Source of the DNA: Pseudomonas abyssi
GTDB taxonomy: Bacteria; Pseudomonadota; Gammaproteobacteria; Pseudomonadales; Pseudomonadaceae
Length of the DNA stretch: 64,000 bases
Assembly: GCF_002307495.1 (NCBI RefSeq)
Contig: NZ_NTMR01000019.1
Coordinates: 105,715-169,714, forward strand
Direction: 5' to 3'
In this document: positions 47,301-56,082 of the stretch, piece by piece
Position numbering within the stretch: the first letter of the stretch is position 1
Layout: each line of letters begins with the position of its first letter
Position numbers and translations under genes: made by a program
The notes under the pieces: generated by a model
Told to the model about the DNA's origin: nothing
Databases searched by the model: none
What the model saw: the letters and a program-made list of their open reading frames with translations, nothing else

Positions 47301-47932
47301 GCAGGCGCAGCGGCTGTCGGATCGAATAAGCGGCGCGCCTGTGCCAGCAAGGCGTCCGGCTGGCCCCAACCGGACTGCACCCAGGCCAGCGCACTGCCGT
47401 GCAGGTGATAGCAATGCAACCGCCAGTAATCACGCGCGACCTCGGCCAGCAGGTCGCGTTGGTCGGTTTCCAGCGTCTGGGTAAACAGGCTGCCGCTGTC
47501 GAAGGCGTGCTCGCGCAGCATGCGCTGACACCAGCTGTGAATGGTCGATACCGCGGCCTGATCCATCCACTGGGCGGCGATATCCAGCTTGCGCGCGGCG
47601 CTGGCGTGCTCGGCTTCGGGGATATCCGCCAGCAGGCCGGAGAGAATCGGGTCCGGTTCAGTCAGTTCACCGCGGAACGCCTGCGCCCCCTCCACCAGCC
47701 GTGCGCGAATGCGGTCGCGCAGTTCCTGGGTCGCGGCCTCGGTAAAGGTCACCACCAGCACATCCGGCGGCAGCAGTTCACGGCTGAAGGCACTGTCGCC
47801 ATCGCCATGCCCCAGTACCAGCCGCAGGTAAAGCGCCGAGATGGTGAAGGTCTTGCCGGTACCGGCACTGGCTTCAATCAGACGGCTGCCACGCAGCGGG
47901 CAACGCAGGGCCAGGGGGCGTTGGTTGCTCAT
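44297..47932 (-). CDS. recB: RecBCD exonuclease V beta subunit (RecB)
   Basis: The 1211-residue 3'-5' helicase and nuclease subunit. The UvrD-type Walker A is EASAGTGKTFTI (about residues 20-31) and the Walker B region is LIDEFQDTDPLQYRIF. The C-terminal RecB nuclease domain has the YYVLDYKSNWLG motif, whose Asp and Lys are catalytic. The ATG at 47932 overlaps the recC stop (ATGA). All expected motifs and the normal length are present. RecBCD also matters to plasmid and phage defence, beside the Wadjet and restriction genes of this window. Confidence 0.96.
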   Translation of the reverse strand: MSNQRPLALRCPLRGSRLIEASAGTGKTFTISALYLRLVLGHGDGDSAFSRELLPPDVLVVTFTEAATQELRDRIRARLVEGAQAFRGELTEPDPILSGLLADIPEAEHASAARKLDIAAQWMDQAAVSTIHSWCQRMLREHAFDSGSLFTQTLETDQRDLLAEVARDYWRLHCYHLHGSALAWVQSGWGQPDALLAQARRLFDPTAAAPATELQTLLEQVLNQRDAELAALKVPCVQWADELEALLDQAVEQGVVDKRKIQKRYYAPWFETLRQWALTPEQIKLELPPAAWARLSEDGLGEAWKKGAVPDHPALRGLPQLREALAALPNPDSDALRHAADWMSVRFEAEKRRRAQMGFDDMLTRLDAALQGPNGDRLAEVIRQQFPVALIDEFQDTDPLQYRIFDRIYRVAENDQDCALLLIGDPKQAIYAFRGADIHTYLRARGDTAGRHENLDTNFRSSQTMVTAVNRVFEQAEQNFAAGAFLFRKADDNPMPFLPVQARGRKEVWCCNGEPAPALTAWLLESEEPLSGDVYRREMAERCASEMTALLQAGQQGRAGFARDGEPFAAVRPADMAVLVRTGREAQLIRDALAARGVRSVYLSDKDSVLATQQAQDVLRWLRACAEPGNDRLLRAALASHSLHLNWQALDQLNQDERLWEQRVDQFRDYRRIWQRQGVLPMLHRLLHDFELPARLQQQDDGERALTNLLHLAELLQRAARELDGEQALIRHLAELIRQADEGAADEQVLRLESDAELVKVVTIHKSKGLEYPLVFLPFICLSRPVRADQPLRLSDGWVLKPTTDQVAEADRERLGEDLRLLYVALTRAQHACWLGMADLKSGNNKQSVLHRSAIAWLLGGGAALESSIQLKDWLTRWQPDGEVVALQAAPEPRDDRLPLLDDGPALVDARRPAHGRFDAWWIGSYSALALSGESTDSALAEWIADDERQSRFVPLRRGEQPSIHRFPRGPQPGTFLHGLLELAAQEGFSALQDAERCRRWLAPRCQRRGWGEWSECLGDWLGQLLQRPGLVPESTLALGELPPSRYQSEMAFMFAASKVDVQQIDRLVTAMTLDGQPRPALQRDRLNGLFKGYIDLVLEHEGRYYVLDYKSNWLGATAADYSEAAMSRALLEHRYDLQYVFYLLALHRQLQARLPDYDYDRHIGGALYWFMRGVDAENGGLCHQRPPRELIETLDRLFAGQPVEEIDHAG

Positions 47933-50900
47933 GCGTCGCCCTCCGATGCCTGCGTAATCATCAGCCATTCATCCTCAATCGCCTGCGCCAGCGGTTGATA
48001 GAGCGACTGCGCCCAGCCGATAAACTCATCGCTCGCCTGCAGGCTGGCAAAGTCTGGATAGCTGCGTTGCAGTGCCGGGCTGCCGTCCACCTCGCCACGG
48101 CTGAAGTCGTTGCCCTCATAACAGAGTTTGGCAGCACCCAGGCGCTTCTCGTCCTTGCCCTCGGTCAGCCAGGCAAAGGCGGTTTCCACTGCCACCGGCA
48201 GCGGTCGCTTCAGGCCTTGGAGGTAGCCAAGCAACCAGTCATTGACGATGCGCTCGGCACGCTCCTGCTCCAGCGGCAGCAGTTGAATGCTGGCGTCGGC
48301 GCTGATCAGGCAGGTAGTGAGTCGATGCCCCGAAGCCGCAGCCAAGACATGCTGGCACAGCTCACTCAGCAGCTTGCGCCAACGCGGCACGTCTTTCTTG
48401 CCGAGCAGTTTGCCGGTGACCAGCTGCACCCGCATCAGCCCGTCCAGCTGAGCGCAGCGGCGCACACCGGCGAGCCAACTGACCACCTCAATGTTCGCTT
48501 CTGCCGTACGCGCAGACGCCTGCAACAGCAACGGATTTTCCAGCGGTTGATCCCACAACAGCAGCTGCTCACGGAAGCGCTCAAGCTGACCACCCAGCGG
48601 CTCGACCAACTGGGACAGCGTCAACTCACCAAAACCGGCCAGTGGCAGGCTGCCGCGCTGCTGCAGGCGGCTGGCCTGCTCAAGCAGCAGGGCCTGCCAG
48701 TCATCCTGCAAATCGGCCTGCTGCACCTGTTCCAGCAGCCACTGGCTGAGCTGGTGCCGTTGCAGGCCGTCGAGTGCAAAGGGTTCGTCGTCTTCGCTGG
48801 TGCTGTGCTGCTCCTGCAGCCAGACCTTCAGCCGGGCGGCAAAAAAGTGCTCAACCGGGTTACGCAGAAAGCGCTGCAGCGCCAGCAGCTCGATGGGCGC
48901 CTCCAGCGTGACCGGCGCCAGCGGCTGGTCTGCATCATCGCCAGCACGGGAGTCGTGCAGCTGACGCCACTCGCGGGCATAGCTGAACAGCGCGGAATCG
49001 GCGCTGAAATAGGCGCGGCTGAAGGGCTGCAGCGGATGCTCGACGGTCAGCGCGTGCAACAGATCAGCGCCATCAGCCGTGTGCCAGCCGGCGGCCAGAT
49101 GATCACGCAGCTGCCCGATCAGCACCGACGGCGGCCGTTCGCTGTTGTCGCGGATACTGCGCCCGACCCAGCTGATATGCAGGGCGTCGCGCGCCGAGAG
49201 CAGCGCCTCAAGCAGCAGGTAGCGGTCGTCCTCGCGGCGCGAGCGGTCGCCCGGCCGGTAATCACGGCCCATCAGGTCGAAATCCAGCGGTGGCTGCGCG
49301 CGCGGGTAGTCGCCGTCGTTCATGCCCAGCAGGCAGATGCGTTTGAACGGAATGGCGCGCATCGGCATCAGCGTGCAGACGTTGACCGCGCCGGCGAGAA
49401 AACGCTGACTGAGCTGGCTCTGGCCAACGCCATCGAGCCAGGCCTCGGCCACCACGTTAAGCGGCAGCGCCACGTCCAGCGCGACGCCGTCACACAACTC
49501 CAGCCAGTCGGCCAGCCCCTCGTGCAGCTGCGCCAGCAGCAGTTGATCCCGATCACTCTCGGCGATAAAGAAGTCATCCAGCAGCTGACGCAGGCGTTCG
49601 CCCCATTCACTCGGCACGGTCGCACTGGCCAGCTGCGTTTCGTGGCGGTCCAGTGCATCCAGCAGGCCGCTGAGCGGGCCGATCAGCGCCGCGTCCAGCC
49701 CACCAATCTCGTCATAGGGTTCGATCTGCTGCCAGGCCTCGGCACCGCCGCTGGCGTAACCCAGCAGCATCCGGCGCAGGCCGAAACGCCAGCTGTTGGC
49801 TTCCAGCCCGTCTGGCAAACCCAGAGCGGCGCGGCGCTGCTGATCCAGCCCCCAGCGGATGCCTGCGCCCTCGATCCAGCGTTGCAGGGTAGGCAGGTCA
49901 GCCTCACTCAAACCAAAGCGACTGCGCAGCGCCGGCACATCGAGCAGGTCCAGCACCTCACTGACCGGCAGCCGGCTGTCAGGCAGGCGCAGCAGATGTT
50001 CCAGTGCAATCAGCAGCGGCTCCTGACCGCGCTGGCCCTGATCAGCCAGGGTAAAGGGAATGGCCCGCGGATCGTCGCCACTGTGCTGACCAAACACCGC
50101 CTGAATATGCGCTGCGTAGAGGTTGACGTCCGGCACCATGACGATGATGTCGCGCGGCTTGAGGTCCGGGTCGGCAGCAAAGGCGGCCAGCAGCTGATCG
50201 TGCAGCACTTCGACTTCGCGCTGCGGGCTGTGCGCCAGGTGAAAGCGGATGGAGTGATCCCGTGCGGTGTCGACCGCCGGCCACAATGCGCGGGACTCGG
50301 CCAGCGGCCGCAGCTGCAGGATGTCCTGCTGCAGTTGCTGCAGCAGCGTGTTGCCGGCAGGCGCTTCAAACAGATCAACCCGGCCACCGGCAATATTGGC
50401 GAAGCGCGCTTCGTAACTGGCGCGCTCGTCGTGCTGGTCGAGCAGGTTGATATAGTCGCGGCCCTGCTTGCCCCAGGCGGCCAGCAGCGGATGGGCGTGC
50501 TGGTGCAGGGTGTTCTCGTCCAGTTGCAAAGGCGTACCCGGCCGCCGCTGCTGACGGCGGTACTCGTGGCGCAGCAGGTCCTGATCGGCAACGATATCGC
50601 CCCAGTGGTACTCACAGGGGTTGAGCACGCAAAGCAGCACCTGCGAGAAGCGGCCGATCACCGCCAGCGCCTCCAGCGTCTGCGCCGGCAACGACGAGAT
50701 ACCAAATACGATCACCCGCCGCGGCAGGCTGGCTGGCCGGCTGTCACAGTCGAGCAGGTGCTGGACAAAACGCGGATGGATGCCCGCCCGGCTGTCGCTC
50801 AGACGTTCGGCACCCACGTCGGCCAGCACCGCACGCCAGAGCGCCGGCTGCCAGCGTTCCTCATCATCCAGAGGCCGCGCGCCGGTTCGCGCCAGGCCGA

Positions 50901-51411
50901 TATGGTCGCGCCCGGCGGCCCAGTCATTCAGCCAGTCGGCGCGGTAAACCTGATACTGGTCGAACAGGTCGGCCAGCCGCACCGCCAGTTGGTAACGCTT
51001 GCGGCAATCGTGGTCATCGGCGAGAAAGCGTTTAAGCGGGGCGAAATCGGGCTGATCCTGCAATGCAGGCAGCAGCCGCATCAGCCGCCAGGTCAGCGGC
51101 TGCTTGTCGAGCGGCGATTGCTCGGGCACGCTATCGCGCCCCAGAACGCCACGGTAGCTGTCCCATAGAAACCGCGCCGGTAGCTGCACATCCAGCGCCG
51201 CGGCGATGCCGCAGCCGCCTTGCGCCGGGTCGGCAGCCAGCGCCATCTGCAGCCATTGGGCGATGCCGTTGCTCTGCACCAGGATGACTTCGTTTTCCAG
51301 CGGCGCCAGCGGGTGCGCCCGCATCCAGTCCACCGCCAGCTCGCGCAGGGTCTCCAGGCGGTTGCCGTGGATGATCATCAAACCGGGTGCGAGGCCGTTG
51401 GCGTCCTGCAT
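47929..51411 (-). CDS. recC: RecBCD exonuclease V gamma subunit (RecC)
   Basis: The 1160-residue Chi-recognition subunit. The N-terminal pseudo-helicase contains IIHGNRLETLRELAVDWM and QSNGIAQWLQMALA. A second part has RAIPFKRICLLGMNDGDYPR, and the C-terminal degenerate nuclease domain follows. It is first in the operon, with an AAGGAG ribosome site just before the ATG at 51411. The Chi sequence it recognises cannot be deduced here. Confidence 0.95.
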   Translation of the reverse strand: MQDANGLAPGLMIIHGNRLETLRELAVDWMRAHPLAPLENEVILVQSNGIAQWLQMALAADPAQGGCGIAAALDVQLPARFLWDSYRGVLGRDSVPEQSPLDKQPLTWRLMRLLPALQDQPDFAPLKRFLADDHDCRKRYQLAVRLADLFDQYQVYRADWLNDWAAGRDHIGLARTGARPLDDEERWQPALWRAVLADVGAERLSDSRAGIHPRFVQHLLDCDSRPASLPRRVIVFGISSLPAQTLEALAVIGRFSQVLLCVLNPCEYHWGDIVADQDLLRHEYRRQQRRPGTPLQLDENTLHQHAHPLLAAWGKQGRDYINLLDQHDERASYEARFANIAGGRVDLFEAPAGNTLLQQLQQDILQLRPLAESRALWPAVDTARDHSIRFHLAHSPQREVEVLHDQLLAAFAADPDLKPRDIIVMVPDVNLYAAHIQAVFGQHSGDDPRAIPFTLADQGQRGQEPLLIALEHLLRLPDSRLPVSEVLDLLDVPALRSRFGLSEADLPTLQRWIEGAGIRWGLDQQRRAALGLPDGLEANSWRFGLRRMLLGYASGGAEAWQQIEPYDEIGGLDAALIGPLSGLLDALDRHETQLASATVPSEWGERLRQLLDDFFIAESDRDQLLLAQLHEGLADWLELCDGVALDVALPLNVVAEAWLDGVGQSQLSQRFLAGAVNVCTLMPMRAIPFKRICLLGMNDGDYPRAQPPLDFDLMGRDYRPGDRSRREDDRYLLLEALLSARDALHISWVGRSIRDNSERPPSVLIGQLRDHLAAGWHTADGADLLHALTVEHPLQPFSRAYFSADSALFSYAREWRQLHDSRAGDDADQPLAPVTLEAPIELLALQRFLRNPVEHFFAARLKVWLQEQHSTSEDDEPFALDGLQRHQLSQWLLEQVQQADLQDDWQALLLEQASRLQQRGSLPLAGFGELTLSQLVEPLGGQLERFREQLLLWDQPLENPLLLQASARTAEANIEVVSWLAGVRRCAQLDGLMRVQLVTGKLLGKKDVPRWRKLLSELCQHVLAAASGHRLTTCLISADASIQLLPLEQERAERIVNDWLLGYLQGLKRPLPVAVETAFAWLTEGKDEKRLGAAKLCYEGNDFSRGEVDGSPALQRSYPDFASLQASDEFIGWAQSLYQPLAQAIEDEWLMITQASEGDA

Positions 51412-51482
51412 GGAAGCTCCTTATAGGTGAAGAGACCGCAGTCTATCACCGCACTGCGACAGGCGCGGTCGCAGCTGCTCGT

Positions 51483-52832
51483 CTAAACCTGGCTGCCGAG
51501 AAAGCGCCGCTCCCACGGCGTAATTTCATCCATAAAGCTCTGCAGCTCCATGCGCTTGCTGGCCAGGAAGCCGTCAACAAACTCGGCGCCGAACAGCTCA
51601 CGCGCCAGCGTGCTGCGATCCAGCCGCAGGATGGCGTCGTGCAACGTGCCGGGCAGGGTCAGCTCGTCCGGCGCCTCGAACTCGCCTTGCGCCGGAGCAG
51701 ATGGCTGGCACTGGTTGTCGATGCCATACAGTCCCGCCGCGAGCGAAGCAGCCACGCTCAGATAGGGGTTGGCGTCGGCGCCGGGCAGCCGGTTTTCGAC
51801 ACGGCGCGCTTCCGGGCCGCTGGCCGGAATGCGCAGGCCGGCGGAGCGGTTGTCGTGCGACCAGCACAGGTTGTTTGGCGATGCGTACGCGTGGAAGAAA
51901 CGCTGGTAGGAGTTGATGTAGGGCGCCATCAGCAACGTCAGCTCGCCCATGCACTGCTGCAAGCCACCAATGAAGTGCCCGAAATGCGCCGTGGCCTCGC
52001 CGGTCGCCGCATCGGTAAAGATATTGTTGCCGCTCCCCTGCTCCACCACGCTCTGGTGAATGTGCATCGAGCAGCCGGGCACCCGCGCCAGCGGCTTGGC
52101 CATGCACACGGCAATCAGCCCGTGCTTGAGCGCGACTTCATGCAGAGCATGCTTGAACAGGAAGGTCTGATCGGCAATCAGCAGCGGATCACCATGGACA
52201 AAATTGATCTCGTACTGACTGACGCCCATCTCGTGCATAAAGGTATCGCGGGGAATGCCCAGCGCCGCCATGGTGTCGGCCAGCTCGTCGAAGAACGGCT
52301 TGAGGCCGCTGCTGGTGCTGACACTGAACGCGCCGTAACCGGCTTCGCGGCGGCCATCCAGCCCCACCGGTGGCTGGAACGGCTGGGTGTCGTCACGGTT
52401 GGGCTCAAACAGGAAGAATTCCAGCTCGGTCGCCACCACCGGCGCCCAACCGCGCTCGGCGTAACGTTCGACTACACGGCTCAGCAGCGCTCGAGTCGAC
52501 AAGCCGGACAGCTGGCCGTCCAGCTCCACCGCTTCACAGATCGCCAGCGCACGCGGGCGCTCGATCCACGGCAGCACGTGCACCTGATCCAGCAGCGGGC
52601 GCAACACCAGATCGCCATCGTCGCTGCCGTAATACTGCGCCTCCGGGTAGCCACCCATCACACACTGCAGCAGCACCCCACGCGCCAACTGCAAACGGCG
52701 ATCGGCCAAAAAGCCCTCGCCGGTCATGACCTTGCCACGGGGAATGCCGTTCAGGTCCGGGGTGACACACTCGACGTCGCCAACGCCGGCAAGACGTTCG
52801 GCAAGGGCTCCAAGGGATGCGGGGGCGTTCAT
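51483..52832 (-). CDS. Glutamine synthetase family protein (gamma-glutamylpolyamine synthetase-like)
   Basis: A 449-residue glutamine synthetase fold. The N-terminal beta-grasp ends near IPRGKVMTGEGFL. The catalytic barrel carries ATELEFFLFEP, YEINFVHGDPLL, GCSMHIHQS, the RRVENRLPGADANPYLSVAA region and the C-terminal FVDGFLASKRMELQSF. The size and sequence style fit PuuA/SpuI-type gamma-glutamylation of putrescine or other amines more than assimilatory GlnA. No other puu or spu gene is adjacent. It is divergent from the VOC lipoprotein gene. Confidence 0.86.
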   Translation of the reverse strand: MNAPASLGALAERLAGVGDVECVTPDLNGIPRGKVMTGEGFLADRRLQLARGVLLQCVMGGYPEAQYYGSDDGDLVLRPLLDQVHVLPWIERPRALAICEAVELDGQLSGLSTRALLSRVVERYAERGWAPVVATELEFFLFEPNRDDTQPFQPPVGLDGRREAGYGAFSVSTSSGLKPFFDELADTMAALGIPRDTFMHEMGVSQYEINFVHGDPLLIADQTFLFKHALHEVALKHGLIAVCMAKPLARVPGCSMHIHQSVVEQGSGNNIFTDAATGEATAHFGHFIGGLQQCMGELTLLMAPYINSYQRFFHAYASPNNLCWSHDNRSAGLRIPASGPEARRVENRLPGADANPYLSVAASLAAGLYGIDNQCQPSAPAQGEFEAPDELTLPGTLHDAILRLDRSTLARELFGAEFVDGFLASKRMELQSFMDEITPWERRFLGSQV

Positions 52833-52949
52833 GCGCTACTACCTGTGTTGGTTCAGGCCATTATGGCGTTGGCGGATCATACCCCATCCGCTGTATTAGA
52901 ACGCGCAGCCGATAACCGAGCATGCTGGCGATGAATACCGCTTGAAAAT

Positions 52950-52967
52950 TGAACGAACATTCATTCA
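52950..52967. promoter_or_regulatory. TetR-type dyad between the GS-like and VOC lipoprotein genes
   Basis: TGAACGAACATTCATTCA is an 18-bp imperfect dyad (7 of 9 arm positions pair) of the style bound by TetR regulators. It lies in the 227-bp divergent gap, 92 bp before the lipoprotein start, within an AT-rich stretch. The cognate regulator is unknown and none is adjacent. Confidence 0.4.
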
Positions 52968-53059
52968 CAATTAATACTGTAGCGACCCTGCACGCGTTTA
53001 CCGCCGCGGCGCTGCACAGCGATTCAGCCGATCAGACAATAACAATCAAGGAGTCCGGC

Positions 53060-54748
53060 ATGTTCCAGCAGTGCCTTCGCGCCGCGCTTATGTGCGCGCT
53101 TCTCGCCCTTATCAGCGGCTGCCTGTCCAGCGGCGGTGGCGGCGGTAGCGCACCTGCCCCCACCGAGCCCAGCGCCAGCCGGGCAAACCCGGCCTACCTG
53201 CAGGCAATCGGTATTGGCGTATCCGATCTCGATGCTGCTGTTGCGCTTTATCGCGATGGTCTGGGCATGACCGAACGCCAGCGCCTGACCCGCGACAATC
53301 GCCTCGAGGTGGTCATGGAGTCTGCCGACAAGCGCGGTTCACTGGTGGTGTTGATGCAGTTCACCGACGGCGTCGGCCGCAATGTGCAGCAGAACCCCGG
53401 CAAGCTGGCGTTTTACGTCAAGGACCCGGCCGCCTTTGCCACCGCCTTTGCTACCGCAGGTGGACGCATCGTCGTGCCGCCGGCACCGCAACCCAGCGTC
53501 GGCAACGTGGTCGTCGGCTTTGGTCGGGATCAAGACAACAACCTGATCGAAATCGTTGGCCCCGCCGACGCCGCCCACTCCTATCTCAGCGCTATCGGTA
53601 TCGGCGTATCCGATCTGGAAGCGGCGCGCGATATCTACGTCGACACCTTCGGCTTTGAGGAGGACCAGTTTCTCTCCATCCCCGGTCAATACGACGAGTA
53701 CATCCTGACATCGCCCGTACCCGGCAGCTCCGCCCTGGTGCTAATGCACTGGACCAACGGCGCGCCCTATGACTATCAGGACAACCCGATCAAGCTGGAG
53801 CTGGCCAGCGCCGACCCCGCGCAGCTCGCCGACGGCATTGAAGACGCCAACCTGCCGGTCAACCAGGCGCCTGCGCCCAGTACCGATGCAGACCTGAACG
53901 GCGCCCTGGTTGGCTATGCCGAAGATGCCGACGGCACCCTGCTGGAACTGCGCCGCTCGATTCGGCCCTACCTGGCCGGCGCCGCTATTGGCGTCGACAA
54001 TCTGGAGGCCGCCGTCACCTTCTACCAGGATGCACTGGGTATGCAGGAAGTGACGCGCCGCAGCCGCGACAACCGCGATGAAGTGGTATTGCGCTCGGCC
54101 GACAACAAGGGCTCGCAGATCATTCTGATGGGCTTTACCGACGGCGAGCCGCGAGACTACCAACGCAACCCTGGCAAACTGGTGTTCTACGCCCGCGACC
54201 CGAACGCCTTTGCGCAGTCTATCCGCGATGCCGGCGGCGTGATTCTGGTTGAGCCCGTGGATCAGGGCCCGGCCCTGGGTAACGCCGTGGTCGGCTTTGG
54301 TCGCGACCTGGACAACAACCTGATCGAGATTGTCGGCGACAACGCCGCCACCGAATCCTGGTTCGGCGCCTTCGGCATCGGTGTCAGTGATCTGGCAGCA
54401 GCCAAGGCCTTCTACGCCGACACGCTGGGCTTCAAGGTCTCGCTGTTTTTGCCGATTCCCGGCCAGTACAACGAGTACATTTTGCAGGGCTATGGCGGCT
54501 CGGCGCTGGTACTGATGAACTGGACCAACGGCAGCCCGCGCAACTACACCGACAACCCGGTGAAGCTGGAAATCGGCAGCTTGTCACCGGAAGGCTTTCT
54601 GGAAACCATCGACGAGGCGGGCCAACGGGTTGATCAGCCGGTAGCGGAAGATGCTACTCGAGACGACGAGCTGGTCGGCTACGCCCGTGATGCCGACGGC
54701 ACTGTGCTGGAGGTGCTGCTCGCGCCCTGGGGGCAAACAGCGCCGTAA
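53060..54748 (+). CDS. Lipoprotein with four tandem VOC (glyoxalase-fold) modules
   Basis: A 562-residue predicted lipoprotein. The signal peptide ends in the lipobox LISGC (Cys about residue 21), followed by a Ser/Gly-rich linker and then four VOC modules of about 130 residues. They begin AIGIGVSDLDAA, AIGIGVSDLEAA, GAAIGVDNLEAA and AFGIGVSDLAAA. Modules 1 and 3 share the SRDNRDEVVLRSADNKGS type and DNNLIEIVG. Modules 2 and 4 share FLPIPGQYNEYIL and VLMNWTNGSPRNYTDNPVKL. The gene thus arose by duplication of an A-B pair. VOC proteins bind metals or small aromatic and thiol ligands; an enzyme role is unproven. AAGGAG precedes the ATG. Confidence 0.87.
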   Translation: MFQQCLRAALMCALLALISGCLSSGGGGGSAPAPTEPSASRANPAYLQAIGIGVSDLDAAVALYRDGLGMTERQRLTRDNRLEVVMESADKRGSLVVLMQFTDGVGRNVQQNPGKLAFYVKDPAAFATAFATAGGRIVVPPAPQPSVGNVVVGFGRDQDNNLIEIVGPADAAHSYLSAIGIGVSDLEAARDIYVDTFGFEEDQFLSIPGQYDEYILTSPVPGSSALVLMHWTNGAPYDYQDNPIKLELASADPAQLADGIEDANLPVNQAPAPSTDADLNGALVGYAEDADGTLLELRRSIRPYLAGAAIGVDNLEAAVTFYQDALGMQEVTRRSRDNRDEVVLRSADNKGSQIILMGFTDGEPRDYQRNPGKLVFYARDPNAFAQSIRDAGGVILVEPVDQGPALGNAVVGFGRDLDNNLIEIVGDNAATESWFGAFGIGVSDLAAAKAFYADTLGFKVSLFLPIPGQYNEYILQGYGGSALVLMNWTNGSPRNYTDNPVKLEIGSLSPEGFLETIDEAGQRVDQPVAEDATRDDELVGYARDADGTVLEVLLAPWGQTAP

Positions 54749-54750
54749 CG

Positions 54751-54782
54751 AAAAAAGGCCAGCTTTTCAGCTGGCCTTTTCA
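54751..54782. terminator. Bidirectional Rho-independent terminator
   Basis: An 11-bp stem, AAAAGGCCAGC / GCTGGCCTTTT, with a 6-base loop lies between the stops of the convergent VOC lipoprotein and carboxynorspermidine dehydrogenase genes. It is flanked by A6 on the left and T4 on the right, so it works in both directions. Confidence 0.9.
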
Positions 54783-54796
54783 CTTACCTCACCGAC

Positions 54797-56035
54797 TCAG
54801 AAGCTCAGAGCGCGATCGCCCTGCTCATCCTTGATCCTGGTGGGCAGACCCATGTCGTTCAGCAGATTGATAAACGGCTTGGGGTCCAGCTCTTCGACGT
54901 TGACCATCTTGCCCGCATCCCAGGTGCCCTGGGCGATCAGGATGGCTGCGGCAACCGGCGGCACGCCGGCAGTGTAGGAAATACCCTGGCTGCCGACTTC
55001 GGCGTAGGCTTCGGCGTGATCGGCTACGTTGTAGATGAACACTTCCTTATCCTTGCCATCCTTCTTACCTTTGACCACATCACCGATGCAAGTCTTGCCG
55101 GCATAATCGGGTGCCAGTGACGACGGATCGGGCAGCACGGCCTTGACCACTTTCAGCGGAATCACTTCCAGGCCTTCGGCAGTGGTGACCGGCTGTTCGG
55201 ACAGCAGACCGAGGTTTTTCAGCACGGTGAACACGTTGATGTAGTGCTCGCCAAAGCCCATCCAGAACCGCACGTTTGGCACGCCCAGGTTCTGCGACAG
55301 CGAGTGCACTTCGTCGTGACCGGTCATATAGCTGGTCTGCGAGCCCACTACCGGCAGATCGTCGGTACGCTTGACCTCGAACATCTTGTTGCTGGTCCAC
55401 TGGCTGTTCTGCCAGGACCACACCTGCCCGGTGAACTCACGGAAGTTGATTTCCGGGTCGAAGTTGGTGGCGAAGTACTTGCCGTGGCTGCCGGCGTTGA
55501 TATCGATGATGTCGATTTCATCGACGCTATCGAAGTACTCGTTCACCGCAACAGCGGCGTAAGCATTGACCACGCCCGGATCAAACCCCACGCCCAGCAC
55601 CGCAGTAATGCCCTTCTCGGCGCACAGTTCCTTGCGCTTCCACTCGTAGTTGGCGTACCACGGCGGGGTTTCACAGATCTTGTCCGGCTCTTCGTGAATG
55701 GCGGTATCCAGGTAGGCAGCACCGGTCTCGATGCAGGCCTGCAGTACCGACATATTGATGAAAGCCGATCCGACATTGATCACCAGTTGCGACTGTGTCT
55801 TGTCAATCAACGCCTTGGTGGCCTCGATATCGAGGGCATTCAGGGCATGGGCTTGCAATTCACCGGCAACCTTGAGGCTGCCCTTTTCCTTCACGCTGTC
55901 GACGATGGCCTGACACTTCTCGGCGGTACGCGACGCGATATGGATGTTACCCAGCACGTCATTGTGCTGGGCGCATTTGTGTGCGACCACCTGGGCCACA
56001 CCACCGGCACCAATAATCAGAACGTTTTTCTTCAT
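54797..56035 (-). CDS. Carboxynorspermidine/carboxyspermidine dehydrogenase (saccharopine dehydrogenase family)
   Basis: A 412-residue NADPH enzyme that condenses putrescine or diaminopropane with aspartate semialdehyde, first step of the alternative (norspermidine/spermidine) pathway. The N-terminal Rossmann motif is VLIIGAGGVAQVVA. Family-like stretches are GAAYLDTAIHEEPDK, GVGFDPGVVNAYAA and GSHGKYFATNFDPEINFREF. It forms an operon with nspC, 47 bp upstream, so both steps are coexpressed. The bidirectional hairpin ends the transcript. Confidence 0.92.
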   Translation of the reverse strand: MKKNVLIIGAGGVAQVVAHKCAQHNDVLGNIHIASRTAEKCQAIVDSVKEKGSLKVAGELQAHALNALDIEATKALIDKTQSQLVINVGSAFINMSVLQACIETGAAYLDTAIHEEPDKICETPPWYANYEWKRKELCAEKGITAVLGVGFDPGVVNAYAAVAVNEYFDSVDEIDIIDINAGSHGKYFATNFDPEINFREFTGQVWSWQNSQWTSNKMFEVKRTDDLPVVGSQTSYMTGHDEVHSLSQNLGVPNVRFWMGFGEHYINVFTVLKNLGLLSEQPVTTAEGLEVIPLKVVKAVLPDPSSLAPDYAGKTCIGDVVKGKKDGKDKEVFIYNVADHAEAYAEVGSQGISYTAGVPPVAAAILIAQGTWDAGKMVNVEELDPKPFINLLNDMGLPTRIKDEQGDRALSF

Positions 56036-56082
56036 TTCTCTTCCTCGAAACGCCTCCTTGGAAAGGCTGGGTAGGTTATGCC

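Noticed and set aside
44306..51168. Very long plus-strand open frames (about 1000 codons each) opposite recB and recC
   Set aside because: They are the antisense of highly conserved recB and recC in GC-rich DNA, have no domain character and lack ribosome sites.
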